In this document: in pieces, positions 52,944-63,599 of the stretch
Numbering within the stretch: the stretch's first letter is position 1
Layout: each line of letters starts with the position of its first letter
NCBI GenBank assembly: GCA_015061985.1
Contig: SUVN01000011.1
Span: 1-64,000 of the forward strand
Reading direction: 5' to 3'
DNA: 64,000 nucleotides
Origin: Akkermansiaceae bacterium
Lineage (GTDB): Bacteria; Verrucomicrobiota; Verrucomicrobiia; Verrucomicrobiales; Akkermansiaceae
Notes under the pieces: generated by a model
What the model was told of the DNA's origin: nothing
The model's input: the letters and a program-made list of their open reading frames with translations, nothing else
The model's database searches: none
Position numbers and translations under genes: made by a program

Positions 52944-53975
52944 TTATTCAGACCAAGTGAGCACCACCTTGCCGGACTTGCCGGAGTTCATCACTTCGAA
53001 GCCTTCCTTGAAGTCGGTGTAGGGCAGGCGGTGGGTGATGATGGGGGTGACATCCAGCCCGGAGCTGAGCATGGCATCCATCTTCTGCCAGGTGTTGTAC
53101 ATCTCGCGGCCGTAAATGCCTTTCATCTTGAGCCCCTTCCACACGAAGGTGTTCCAGTCGATGCCGGAACCTCCGGGCTGAATACCAAGCAGGGAAATGT
53201 TGGCACCGTAGGCAGAGTGGGTGATGATGTCCTTGAGGCAGGCAGGAGCTCCGCTCATTTCAAGGCAGACGCCGTAGCCCTCTGTGATTCCCATTTCATC
53301 GCGTGCAGCGGCAATGCTGTCTCCGGAACTCACATTGATTGTGCGGTCTGCGCCCATGATGCGAGCCAGATTGAGCTTGTAGTCGCTCACGTCCGTGATG
53401 GTGACAGTGCGGGCACCGGCTTTCTTACACACAGCGGCAGCCATGGACCCGATGAGCCCGGCTCCGGTAATCAGCACGTCTTCACCCACCAAATCCCAGG
53501 ACAGGGCGGTGTGGGTGGCATTGCCCAATGGATCGAGGATAGAAGCCACCTCCATGCTCATCTTGTTGCCCACGCGGATGACGTTGCTCTGTGGGATGGA
53601 AAGGTATTCAGCAAAGCAACCGGGGCGGTTCACTCCCACTCCCTGTGTGTTCGGGCAGAGGTGGAAGAGTCCCTTGCGGCAGTTGCGGCAGTGCCCGCAA
53701 ACGATGTGTCCCTCGCCGGAAACAATCTCACCCGGCCGGAATTCCGTGACTGCGGAGCCCACCTTTTCAATGATACCGCAGTACTCGTGCCCCACATGCA
53801 TGCCCACGGGAATCGTCTGCTGAGCCCATGCGTCCCAGTTCCAGATGTGCAGGTCTGTACCGCAGATAGCGGTCTTGTAAATCTTAATCAGAACATCGTT
53901 GGGCCCCACTTCGGGCATCGGTACGTCCAGCAGCTCCAGGCCTTTGTCGGCTTTTGTTTTAACCAGCGCTTTCAT
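52944..53975 (-). CDS. tdh: L-threonine 3-dehydrogenase
   Basis: The 343-residue zinc-dependent dehydrogenase has the catalytic zinc ligands Cys (TAICGTDLHIWNWD, near residue 38) and HE (MHVGHEYCG), four structural-zinc cysteines in GHIVCGHCRNCRKGLFHLC, and a Rossmann motif ITGAGLIGSMAA near residue 175. The TDLHIWNWDAW sequence is typical of threonine dehydrogenase rather than sorbitol dehydrogenase. The partner kbl is not adjacent. Start at 53975; a longer frame adds 12 residues. Confidence 0.9.
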   Translation of the reverse strand: MKALVKTKADKGLELLDVPMPEVGPNDVLIKIYKTAICGTDLHIWNWDAWAQQTIPVGMHVGHEYCGIIEKVGSAVTEFRPGEIVSGEGHIVCGHCRNCRKGLFHLCPNTQGVGVNRPGCFAEYLSIPQSNVIRVGNKMSMEVASILDPLGNATHTALSWDLVGEDVLITGAGLIGSMAAAVCKKAGARTVTITDVSDYKLNLARIMGADRTINVSSGDSIAAARDEMGITEGYGVCLEMSGAPACLKDIITHSAYGANISLLGIQPGGSGIDWNTFVWKGLKMKGIYGREMYNTWQKMDAMLSSGLDVTPIITHRLPYTDFKEGFEVMNSGKSGKVVLTWSE

Positions 53976-54197
53976 GGCGGAGATGATAGACCTCTCTGCT
54001 CCGGTTAGCAAGCCAAATTTTCATCATACCTTGCACATTTCGGCGTTAATCAATACGTGTATCCGGATATATATCTGTAATCACGGCATGCTGCTGCGGT
54101 CGCTGCCTGCGGGACTGTGCGCGTGAAGAAGCCGGGTGTGTGTGTGTGCAAGCCTCGTGCGGGGTGAGACGAGCAGAAGAATATATGAGCAAGATTA

Positions 54198-54419
54198 TTA
54201 TTTTTTTGACGGTTCGCAGAGGAAGATGGTGGTGAGGCTAATGGAGCTGTCGGGGTAAGAACTGTCGGTGGTTGCTTTAATATTTAGACCGATTTGGAGA
54301 TGTACATATTTCTGATTTGCAGTTTTGCCTGACATTCGTTTGAAACCGGATATGTCGTAATCAAAGAAGGATGATTGGCTGTCAATTTGGCAGATTGCTT
54401 TTTGAAATGGGGTGAGCAT
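54198..54419 (-). CDS. small hypothetical protein downstream of ligA
   Basis: The 73-residue frame starts with ATG four bases after the ligA stop and on the same strand, so it may be cotranscribed. It contains FQKAICQIDSQSSFFDYDIS and LQIGLNIKATTDSSYPDSS. I recognise no family and cannot exclude a non-coding stretch. Between it and tdh (54014-54197) is intergenic DNA with a short GT repeat. Confidence 0.35.
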   Translation of the reverse strand: MLTPFQKAICQIDSQSSFFDYDISGFKRMSGKTANQKYVHLQIGLNIKATTDSSYPDSSISLTTIFLCEPSKK

Positions 54420-54422
54420 AGA

Positions 54423-56864
<2,442 letters not shown>

Positions 56865-56936
56865 ATAAGCGCTGCAAGCGTATTCAACCACGAAGCCGTT
56901 GCTTTGACAAGGAAAAAGGAAGCATTTTTTGTCATG

Positions 56937-57503
56937 TCAATTCTTTATCCCCGGCACGATGGCGGCCATGCGCAGCACCGCCTCGTCCGTCTGCTCCCGG
57001 CGCTCTGCAAAATCTGCTGCACTCCACCACTCCAGCGCCTCGGATTCATCGGAGACCACAAATTGCTCGTGCGGGGCGCGGAGCAGGTAGCGGATGTCGT
57101 AGTGATAGTGGGCCGCTTCTCCCGGGCGGGCGGGAATGAGGTGCACATCGACATCGAAAATATCTCCGCTGACGGCCGTAATGCCGCTGATGCCGCTCTC
57201 CTCCTCCGCCTCGCGGAGCGCCACCGCCAGCGTGTCGCTTTGTCCATCGGCATGCCCACCCGGCTGCAACCAGCGTTTCAGCTTGCGGTGCAGCGTCATC
57301 AGTACTTTGTCACCCGCCGGATTCAGCAGCCAGGCAGACCCCGTGATATGCCCGGCAGCGTGACTCCGCTCAAAACAATCCGGGGTGCTGCGGATGAAAT
57401 CCAGAATGCGTTGCGCGGCGGCTTTCCGGCCCGGATTCTGTGCACAAAAATGCTCTAATTTTTCCTCTAACGTACTTATTTTGTCATACACCGCATTTCT
57501 CAT
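56937..57503 (-). CDS. Nudix hydrolase
   Basis: The 188-residue protein has a Nudix box GGHADGQSDTLAVALREAEE beginning near residue 82, preceded by KLKRWLQP. An N-terminal helical region of about 50 residues precedes the fold. The substrate cannot be assigned; ADP-sugar or NTP pyrophosphatases are options. It is transcribed toward the tRNA. Confidence 0.8.
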   Translation of the reverse strand: MRNAVYDKISTLEEKLEHFCAQNPGRKAAAQRILDFIRSTPDCFERSHAAGHITGSAWLLNPAGDKVLMTLHRKLKRWLQPGGHADGQSDTLAVALREAEEESGISGITAVSGDIFDVDVHLIPARPGEAAHYHYDIRYLLRAPHEQFVVSDESEALEWWSAADFAERREQTDEAVLRMAAIVPGIKN

Positions 57504-57577
57504 GCCCTTATTTTATGGATTTTGTGAAGAAAATCAAGTTTTCTTAAAGAAATTAGATGCTTAGCTTTAATTTAGCA

Positions 57578-57606
57578 TTGTCAAGGGTCTGCGTTTATGA
57601 TACGCT
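57578..57606 (+). promoter_or_regulatory. promoter of the small lipoprotein genes
   Basis: TTGTCA (57578-57583) and TACGCT (57601-57606) are 17 bases apart. The same TACGCT -10 sequence with 17-base spacing occurs in front of the tracrRNA at 63623. Confidence 0.5.
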
Positions 57607-57639
57607 TATGAGCGAAAGGAGGGAACAGGCCTCCTCTCC

Positions 57640-57810
57640 ATGCAAAAGAAACACATACCTATGCAAATCTCCAAGGCAATCATCCTTACCGCCGTCCGCC
57701 GCGCTTCGCTGTGCGCCGTGTTGCTGCTCTGCAGCTGCTGTCTGACTTCGTGCTCCATCATCGGTTCGATTATCTCTCTGCCGTTCCGCTTGCTGGATGC
57801 CATCTTCTGA
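57640..57810 (+). CDS. very small lipoprotein
   Basis: A 56-residue frame with a lipoprotein signal: a basic start (MQKKHIPMQISKAIILTAVR), a hydrophobic core (ASLCAVLLLCSCC) and the lipobox LTSC, leaving a 14-residue mature peptide IGSIISLPFRLLDAIF-like tail. An in-frame ATG at 57661 would give 49 residues. AGGAGG lies about 20 bases upstream of the first ATG within a small hairpin (GGAGG/CCTCC). It is followed after 33 bases by another lipoprotein gene on the same strand. Confidence 0.6.
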   Translation: MQKKHIPMQISKAIILTAVRRASLCAVLLLCSCCLTSCSIIGSIISLPFRLLDAIF

Positions 57811-57843
57811 TAAAAACATCTTCTCATTATCCCCCCCTCCGCC

Positions 57844-58293
57844 ATGCAATCCGTCGTCAAGAAACTCCTTCTGCTGGTACCGGCCCTTCTGGGCCTGGTT
57901 TCCTGCCAGTCAGGTGTTGACATGCGTCGGGCGTATGCCACATCGCCTGATGCGGTGGTCAACATCAACCAGGTAGACCCGGCCTATCGGGCCTACTTCC
58001 GTGCACAGCACGGTTCCAACTTCTCTCTGGCTGACCAGCGAAAGGCTCTTGCCGCCGCCGTAGCAACCGCACGCACCCCCGTGCCACGCTACATGCCTGC
58101 ATCCGTGGCGAATCCCAAGCCGAAGAAGGCGAGCAGCCGGCGCTACCTCGCCAAGCGCAACACCAAGGCCTCCCGCCGCTCCGTTGCCAAACGCGGTCGC
58201 ACCTCGGCCTCTCGTCGTTCCGTGGCCAGACGCGGCCGCGCCACGACCAACAAGCGTCTGGCCTCCCGCAACACCCGCAAGCGCCGCCGCTGA
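57844..58293 (+). CDS. lipoprotein with strongly basic repeat tail
   Basis: The 149-residue product has a lipoprotein signal (MQSVVKKLLLLVPALLGLVSC, Cys21). The mature part starts neutral, contains ATSPDAVVNINQVDPAYRAY, and from residue 90 becomes Arg/Lys/Ser-rich with the repeat unit ASRRSVAKRGR occurring about three times. Such tails bind nucleic acid or acidic polymers; at the outer or inner membrane surface it might contact LPS, DNA or mucin, which is speculation. Transcribed after the 56-residue lipoprotein and ended by a strong terminator. Confidence 0.7.
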   Translation: MQSVVKKLLLLVPALLGLVSCQSGVDMRRAYATSPDAVVNINQVDPAYRAYFRAQHGSNFSLADQRKALAAAVATARTPVPRYMPASVANPKPKKASSRRYLAKRNTKASRRSVAKRGRTSASRRSVARRGRATTNKRLASRNTRKRRR

Positions 58294-58336
58294 CGCACCC
58301 CCGCGCAACGCTTAGCGTCCCGATTCCTTTCCCAAC

Positions 58337-58378
58337 CCAACAGGCCGGAACCACCCCTCCGACCTGTTGGTTTTTTTT
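58337..58378 (+). terminator. Rho-independent terminator
   Basis: CCAACAGGCCGGA (58337-58349) pairs with TCCGACCTGTTGG (58358-58370), with a mismatch in the middle, followed by eight T residues. It ends the lipoprotein transcript and separates it from the CRISPR array. Confidence 0.9.
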
Positions 58379-58446
58379 GCAGGGAAATGCTGAGATGCAC
58401 AAGACATCGTTATCTGATTGCGCGTTGACGGAGGGAACAAGTACTC

Positions 58447-58889
58447 GTATGGAGGTTGACTCCAACGAGTCATTATGATATAAATTTACACGGAATACTC
58501 ATACGCGCGCGAAAGTTCTGAAGTTGACTCCAACGAGTCATTATGGTATAAGGTACTAAGCTCTATTGCAACCAGTCTTGGAGTTCTGAAGTTGACTCCA
58601 ACGAGTCATTATGGTATAAGCGTGAAAGCGTCCGCAAGGTACAGACACCTGTTCTGAAGTTGACTCCAACGAGTCATTATGGTATACTCCAGAAAAGCCC
58701 GGCTGTCATCACGCGCCGTTCTGAAGTTGACTCCAACGAGTCATTATGGTATACGTAAATCAGAACGGAATATCCTCGCTCGCCTGTTCTGAAGTTGACT
58801 CCAACGAGTCATTATGGTATAACCTCCTGCCGGAGTTTCAGTACATCATTCGCGTTCTGAAGTTGACTCCAACGAGTCATTATGGTATA
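58447..58889 (+). CRISPR. type II-C CRISPR array, 7 repeats and 6 spacers
   Basis: Six identical 36-base repeats start at 58515, 58583, 58651, 58718, 58786 and 58854 (GTTCTGAAGTTGACTCC, then AACGAGTCATTATGGTATA). A seventh at 58447-58482 is degenerate in its first nine bases and has one change near its end. Spacers are 32, 32, 32, 31, 32 and 32 bases. Each repeat holds TTGACT at repeat positions 10-15 and TGGTATA at 30-36, a promoter with 17-base spacing on the plus strand. The degenerate repeat is at the end far from cas2, so the newest spacers are probably next to cas2. No spacer matches another part of the window by eye. Confidence 0.97.
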
Positions 58890-58894
58890 TGACA

Positions 58895-58929
58895 GCATCC
58901 AAGTTGATGATAATCATTGGCTTGGATGC
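58895..58929. promoter_or_regulatory. inverted repeat next to the last CRISPR repeat
   Basis: GCATCCAAG (58895-58903) and CTTGGATGC (58921-58929) are perfect complements with 17 bases between them. The plus strand then reads TTCTTTGTTTTC. It may end the array transcript or mark the integration leader for Cas1-Cas2; it begins five bases after the last repeat. Confidence 0.5.
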
Positions 58930-58970
58930 TTCTTTGTTTTCATGGATTGGGAATTTAAGGAGAAATTCGG

Positions 58971-59276
58971 CTACCAAAACAGAACGAAATCCGGAAAAGG
59001 TCTCGGAGAGGGCGTGTCTGATTCACCGAGAAGCACAACCTGTTGTTCCCAGACAGAGCGTTCCATGGGGATGAGGCGGATATCTCCTTCCGGAACCTGA
59101 GCCGCTACACGGCGCATGTAACGGATGACTCGGTCAATTTCGTGGTCTTCACCTTCAAAAAGGTAAAGACTGTATTGTACCCGAATACCCCCCAGAGCTT
59201 CGAATTCTTTTCTCAGCAGTATCTGGTGTTTTGTTTCCGGCACATCATAGGCAAGCATCACGAGCATGGAGAACAA
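58971..59276 (-). CDS. cas2: CRISPR-associated endoribonuclease Cas2
   Basis: The 101-residue protein has the Cas2 ferredoxin-like start VMLAYDVPE with the conserved Asp, and the middle motif RVQYSLYLFEG. It acts with Cas1 in spacer acquisition. The start overlaps the cas1 3' end by up to 32 bases; an ATG at 59267 is also possible. Its stop is 82 bases from the last repeat. Last gene of cas9-cas1-cas2. Confidence 0.93.
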   Translation of the reverse strand: MFSMLVMLAYDVPETKHQILLRKEFEALGGIRVQYSLYLFEGEDHEIDRVIRYMRRVAAQVPEGDIRLIPMERSVWEQQVVLLGESDTPSPRPFPDFVLFW

Positions 59277-60147
59277 AAGGACGAAAGCCGTAAGGGTTTT
59301 GGGTCAGCAGAGCGCGGGCAAAGGATTCGACCGTCAGTCGGATGATGGTGCGGAGGCGGAAGCGTTTTTCATTGTATGTCCATAAATCTTCCATCATTTC
59401 GGCAAAACGTCCGGCCATGAACTTGATGTCGTGCATTTCATCCAGATGACGCATGACATAGAGCTCCACGCAACAACGAAATGGCTCGATGAGGTCGCAG
59501 GCAAGACTGGGGCGGCTGCGTCTAAGCCGATGGATAATGCCTATGCCGGGTTCCAGACCGGAGGCAATGCACTGCCACTCCAGAGCGTGGTAGAGGAATC
59601 CGTAGCCGTAGTTGAGAGCCACGTTAAGTGGTGCTTGTGCCTTGCGCTTCTCGCGCACGAAAAGGTCCTGAGAGGCAGCCAGAAAGTATTTGGCCCAGAA
59701 GAATCGTGCCCATTTGGCTTCCAATCGCAGGATTCGGTTGAAAGAGTTGGATGCGAGCTTTGGAAGCGGTGCGAGAGACGGTTCAAGAGAGCGGATGAGG
59801 GCATGCTGATTGTTTACCTTGGTGAAAAGTAAATCTGAAGCCAACTGGGTACTGTGGCGCGGTTTGAGGTTGCAGAGGCGGAAGGTGGCATCGGGATTCA
59901 CGTAGCGACAGCGGGGCAAGAGGGAAGAAGTAAGCCATTTGCCGGAACTCTTGTCCCACTGAGCCATGATGACGGGACATTGCTGAGCCACAGTACAAAG
60001 CGCTGTCTGGCTCCACCTAGCATGTGAAGCCAGACATTGCAGGGATCCCAGTACCTGCACAGCGATGCGTTTATCCCCGCAGGTGAGTAATCCGTCTTTA
60101 ATCCGCAAATCGGCTGCCTCGTCCATCAGGATGAGGTGGTGAATCAT
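59245..60147 (-). CDS. cas1: CRISPR-associated integrase Cas1
   Basis: The 300-residue protein shows the Cas1 active-site residues Glu in LRLEAKWARFFW (near residue 145), His in GIGIIHRLRR (near 205) and Asp/Glu in SLACDLIEPFR (near 220). The sequence LNYGYGFLYHALEWQ is typical of type II Cas1. It integrates new spacers with Cas2. Its start overlaps the cas9 stop by ATGA, so translation is coupled. No csn2 or cas4 is present, which fixes subtype II-C. Confidence 0.95.
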   Translation of the reverse strand: MIHHLILMDEAADLRIKDGLLTCGDKRIAVQVLGSLQCLASHARWSQTALCTVAQQCPVIMAQWDKSSGKWLTSSLLPRCRYVNPDATFRLCNLKPRHSTQLASDLLFTKVNNQHALIRSLEPSLAPLPKLASNSFNRILRLEAKWARFFWAKYFLAASQDLFVREKRKAQAPLNVALNYGYGFLYHALEWQCIASGLEPGIGIIHRLRRSRPSLACDLIEPFRCCVELYVMRHLDEMHDIKFMAGRFAEMMEDLWTYNEKRFRLRTIIRLTVESFARALLTQNPYGFRPFVLHARDACL

Positions 60148-63100
60148 GATTGAGACGTAAGTTGTTTATCAATTATCCCCTTTGCTGCCAGAATGGTTTC
60201 TTGCGGCAGTAATGCAATCAATTTTGAGCAGTCCCCAAGTTCTTTCTCTTTTCTATCCTTATGTGACAAGGATTTAAACACTAATTTTTTATTGCTCCTG
60301 ACGGCTGATATACTACCCCACGTTTTAATCACCTTCGGGAAGTCTTCCAGATTAACCAATCCTTTTTTCTGGAGCTTTTCGACATATTTGGGATCCAGCT
60401 CGAAGTCCAGCAGGAAAGTATCACCCTTACGGAAGGTAGCCACTTTGACGGCATGGGGAGGCAGAGTGCCGCAGAGCAGCTCTTTCAAATCGCGTGCCTT
60501 TCGTTTTTGGAGCAAGTCAAGCAGATACTGCGGGGCATTCTGCGTGCCTCGCCAGGGAAGTCCCATACGCTTGAATCCGGCGAGGGCGGCTGCGGTGGGG
60601 ATGATGCGTTTGTAGTATTCCCACTGCTTTTTCTTTGCGTTCCAACCGAGCCAGAGTTCCATGCGGTCGTTGGAGGCTGCAAGGCTGCGGAGCTGGTCGA
60701 ATTTACCGTTTTCCGTGATAATGCCATTCCATCCCAAGGGGGAATTATCCAGATTACCCTTGCTTCCGAACTTCCAGATGCTGCGGATGGGCGTGCCGTT
60801 ATTGAGCCGGAGGGGCTTGATGACGACAGCCTCGTCCTTGGTGGCCGCCTGACAGTCGGTGAGCCAGCTTTCAATTTTCTTTTCCGAAGGTATCTGGTCG
60901 GAGGGGATACCCATTTTGCGGAGCGTGTCGGAGAGCTCCTTGGCTTTGATGGTGCCGGGATCCAGCGGGGTGCGCTGGCTGGTCATGCCTTCCTTATCCA
61001 CGCGCCAGAAGGTGCTGTCACCGAGCGATTTGTACTTGCTGCGGCTGTTGAGCTTGATGAGCGGGCATTCATTGCCGTCTTTTCTGACTTCTTCAAAGTC
61101 CGGCGTATTGAGACCCCTGATGCACATGAGCCGGCGGTTTCCTTTGCCGTTGAGCTCCGTTTGGAAGATGCCGCCATAACGGACATCGTTGAGAGCCGTG
61201 GGAGGAATGCAGGTCATGGCCGCAGCATCCCAGCGGTGATGATTATTGTCTGTTCTGTCTTTTTTGTAATCCGGACCGAAGAAGCACAGACGCGCAGCTG
61301 CCGTATAGATGCCGGCAGGGTTACCGATGCGCTCACGGATTTGCTTGGCATCCCCGGCAATTCCCATCCAGACGGCGGAGAGGTTGCGCAACTCGCTTGC
61401 CAGCTGGGCGGTACGGGTCATGTTGTTGAAATCCGGGAAAGATGTATCTGAGGAATGGGCGAAGAGTTCCCGTTTCTTATCAGCCCAGTGAAATTTTCTG
61501 CTCTGAGCAAGCATATCTGACCACGAAAGCCAGCCCGGGAGCCCTGCTGTTGCTGCTTCGTAGGGAGTACGGTTTGCCATGGCGAGGTTAATCTCCTGCG
61601 TGGTGAGGACGAGGTTTTCTGCCATGTAGAGACCGCCGCGGGAATCCGGGTAAATGTGAGCTAGTTGAAGCTTGGCGGTGAAGAGGTCTGCAACGGGGAT
61701 TTGCTGACCGGTAAAGGGGCAGGTGGCAGGAGCCTTCTCAGAACCTCCCTGTTCGCAGAAGAGTCTCATGCGCAGGAAATCTGCCTTACTGGCATTCGCT
61801 TTGCCGAATTTTTCAGCCTGTTTTTCGCGGCGAGCGCGATTTTCTTTTTGTTTTTTCTCAATTTCAGCCTTGATATCTTTGTTGGGTGCGGGGTCTTTAA
61901 CACACTCGATGATACAATAGTCCGGAACGGATTTGCCGCCGAGCTTATCCCGAAGCTTATTGTTGAAGAGTCTCTGCAGGAAGCCATCTGTGGCGAAAAC
62001 GGAGCTGTTTTTCTTCAGGGAGCCCAGAAGTGTCTGCACCTGCGGATAGATACCGCCTGCGGAGCTGATAGTGGCACGATGGGTGTACAGTCCGCTCTCT
62101 TTCTTCCATTCTTCGAGCTGCTCGGGTGCAAAAATGGTACCGTTGCAGGTGGCGGCGTTGTACAAGGCGGCCGCTGCGATGGCCGACATGTTGCTGCGCC
62201 CCTTGCGGAGAATGGGGGAGGGGGCAACGATATCGGAAAGTTGCTCCAACTGGGCTTTGTTCCAGTCGCTCTTGGGTGCGAGCTTAGCCGGCTTGAGTGC
62301 GGCTTCCATGGCCTTTTTTGCCTCTCCCCAGCCGGTTCCTTCGTGAGAGACTGCTTGCACGAGAACCCGGACAGCGTCTTCAGAAAGACGCTGACGACCC
62401 ATGGGCTTCTTGTTCTCGGAGATGAGCTCAAAGGTGCGGGTGGAGACAAAGTCAATGAGCTTCCACTTGCGGATGTCGGTATTGCCGGAAAGGTCACAAC
62501 GGGACTCCGGCAGCTCCAGCCATGTACAATAGGGACATTTCTTGACCTTTGTTTCAAAATGAGCCTGTGCTTCCTTGGGTGTTTTTCTGTTGTAGTGGAA
62601 AATGGCGCGTTTTTTGTTCTCCTTGGTATCATTCGGGAGGAAGAGAGCTTCCGTAAAGCCGCTCGCATCATCTATCAGGTCCGCATGGCGCTGAATGATG
62701 GTACGGAGGTGTTCCTCTACATGGGAGCGCGGGAAGTTGCGTCCGCGAGCCTTGCGGTCGTTGAGTTTCTTTTTGGCGTAATCTGCCAGCGTGGCAGGGA
62801 TGCCCTCACTCTCTGCCTTGGCATAGCGTTCATTCACCATGGCTGCCCAGAGTTCTGCCTGTTCCTCTGTCAGTTCTTTCTTCTTGTAGGTTATGAGCGG
62901 AGCGAGAGCGATGAGCTGATGGCGCATTTCTGCATCCACATAGGTGGTGCTGAGCCATTTGGTGGCTTCGCTCAAGGAACTGTCTGTTCCCCAGGGAAAT
63001 TCTCCGCCGCTTTCAGTATCGCTCATGGCCAGATAATTATAACCACGGCGGAGAACACAGGAGCGGATACAGATGGAGAGTGCTTCGCGGGAGGCAAGCT

Positions 63101-63521
63101 TGCCGGTGATGGCGCGGTAGCGGAGTTTGAAGGGGTCGCTGCGCGACATGACATCATCGCTGACCCAGGGGAGATTGTGTATGGCAAAGAGTTCCTTCAG
63201 CCGGCGCATGCGCGTCTTACGGTTTTTGCGAGCATGGCGGGCGGCGCGGAAAGCACGGCGTTCAGCCAGTGCCTGGGCTTCCGGCAAATCGACCAGAAGA
63301 GTCTTGCTGTATATCCATTCCTGACCGCGGCGGACGGTGATGCCGATGCCTTCAATGCCGATATCGAGACCAAGCACAACGGTGTCGGGGGCAAAGAAAG
63401 GAGAGTTGTTCCATTTCTCGGCAACAGCGGTGGCCATTGCGGAGCTTTGATTATCCATTGTCGTTTTCATGGTTGTTAATCTTTGCTGATGATTAACGAT
63501 GGAGACTGCCTTCAGAACCAT
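60144..63521 (-). CDS. cas9: type II-C CRISPR effector nuclease Cas9
   Basis: The 1125-residue protein has all nuclease motifs: RuvC-I LGLDIGIEGIGITV at about residue 49, Arg-rich bridge helix RAFRAARHARKNRKTRMRRL, RuvC-II DYCIIECVKD, HNH LAHIYPDSRGGLYMAENLVL, and RuvC-III NHHRWDAAAMTC. A CPYC-plus-Cys cluster lies in the REC lobe (KKCPYCTWLELPESRCD). Length fits II-C. A TTGACT/TAGAAT promoter ends nine bases before the ATG at 63521, which supports this start; ATGs at 63470 (1108 residues) and 63437 would put RuvC-I closer to the N-terminus, as is usual. The first codons match the CRISPR repeat. Confidence 0.96.
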   Translation of the reverse strand: MVLKAVSIVNHQQRLTTMKTTMDNQSSAMATAVAEKWNNSPFFAPDTVVLGLDIGIEGIGITVRRGQEWIYSKTLLVDLPEAQALAERRAFRAARHARKNRKTRMRRLKELFAIHNLPWVSDDVMSRSDPFKLRYRAITGKLASREALSICIRSCVLRRGYNYLAMSDTESGGEFPWGTDSSLSEATKWLSTTYVDAEMRHQLIALAPLITYKKKELTEEQAELWAAMVNERYAKAESEGIPATLADYAKKKLNDRKARGRNFPRSHVEEHLRTIIQRHADLIDDASGFTEALFLPNDTKENKKRAIFHYNRKTPKEAQAHFETKVKKCPYCTWLELPESRCDLSGNTDIRKWKLIDFVSTRTFELISENKKPMGRQRLSEDAVRVLVQAVSHEGTGWGEAKKAMEAALKPAKLAPKSDWNKAQLEQLSDIVAPSPILRKGRSNMSAIAAAALYNAATCNGTIFAPEQLEEWKKESGLYTHRATISSAGGIYPQVQTLLGSLKKNSSVFATDGFLQRLFNNKLRDKLGGKSVPDYCIIECVKDPAPNKDIKAEIEKKQKENRARREKQAEKFGKANASKADFLRMRLFCEQGGSEKAPATCPFTGQQIPVADLFTAKLQLAHIYPDSRGGLYMAENLVLTTQEINLAMANRTPYEAATAGLPGWLSWSDMLAQSRKFHWADKKRELFAHSSDTSFPDFNNMTRTAQLASELRNLSAVWMGIAGDAKQIRERIGNPAGIYTAAARLCFFGPDYKKDRTDNNHHRWDAAAMTCIPPTALNDVRYGGIFQTELNGKGNRRLMCIRGLNTPDFEEVRKDGNECPLIKLNSRSKYKSLGDSTFWRVDKEGMTSQRTPLDPGTIKAKELSDTLRKMGIPSDQIPSEKKIESWLTDCQAATKDEAVVIKPLRLNNGTPIRSIWKFGSKGNLDNSPLGWNGIITENGKFDQLRSLAASNDRMELWLGWNAKKKQWEYYKRIIPTAAALAGFKRMGLPWRGTQNAPQYLLDLLQKRKARDLKELLCGTLPPHAVKVATFRKGDTFLLDFELDPKYVEKLQKKGLVNLEDFPKVIKTWGSISAVRSNKKLVFKSLSHKDRKEKELGDCSKLIALLPQETILAAKGIIDKQLTSQS
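63486..63520 (-). repeat. CRISPR-repeat-like sequence at the 5' end of cas9
   Basis: On the cas9 coding strand, just inside the start codon, the sequence reads GTTCTGAAG, four other bases, then CTCCATCG, against the repeat's GTTCTGAAG, four bases, CTCCAACG after allowing a one-base gap. The complement on the plus strand (CTTCAGAACC) is the same as the anti-repeat of the tracrRNA at 63636-63645. Confidence 0.6.
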
Positions 63522-63530
63522 CTATTCAGC

Positions 63531-63558
63531 ATTCTACCTCTCGAATATATCAAGTCAA
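63531..63558 (-). promoter_or_regulatory. cas9 operon promoter
   Basis: On the minus strand TTGACT (63558-63553) and TAGAAT (63536-63531) are 16 bases apart; the cas9 ATG follows nine bases later. The -35 hexamer is the same as the one inside each CRISPR repeat. Confidence 0.65.
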
Positions 63559-63599
63559 CGAAAAACTGCATTATTTTGGAGAAGACTCGCAATTTTTGC

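Noticed and set aside
58483..58853. Self-targeting spacers
   Set aside because: No spacer was seen to match the window outside the array by eye; a full search was not possible.
61665..63479. A 604-residue open frame opposite cas9
   Set aside because: It is the antisense shadow of cas9, whose motifs are complete; composition of the antisense frame is not protein-like.
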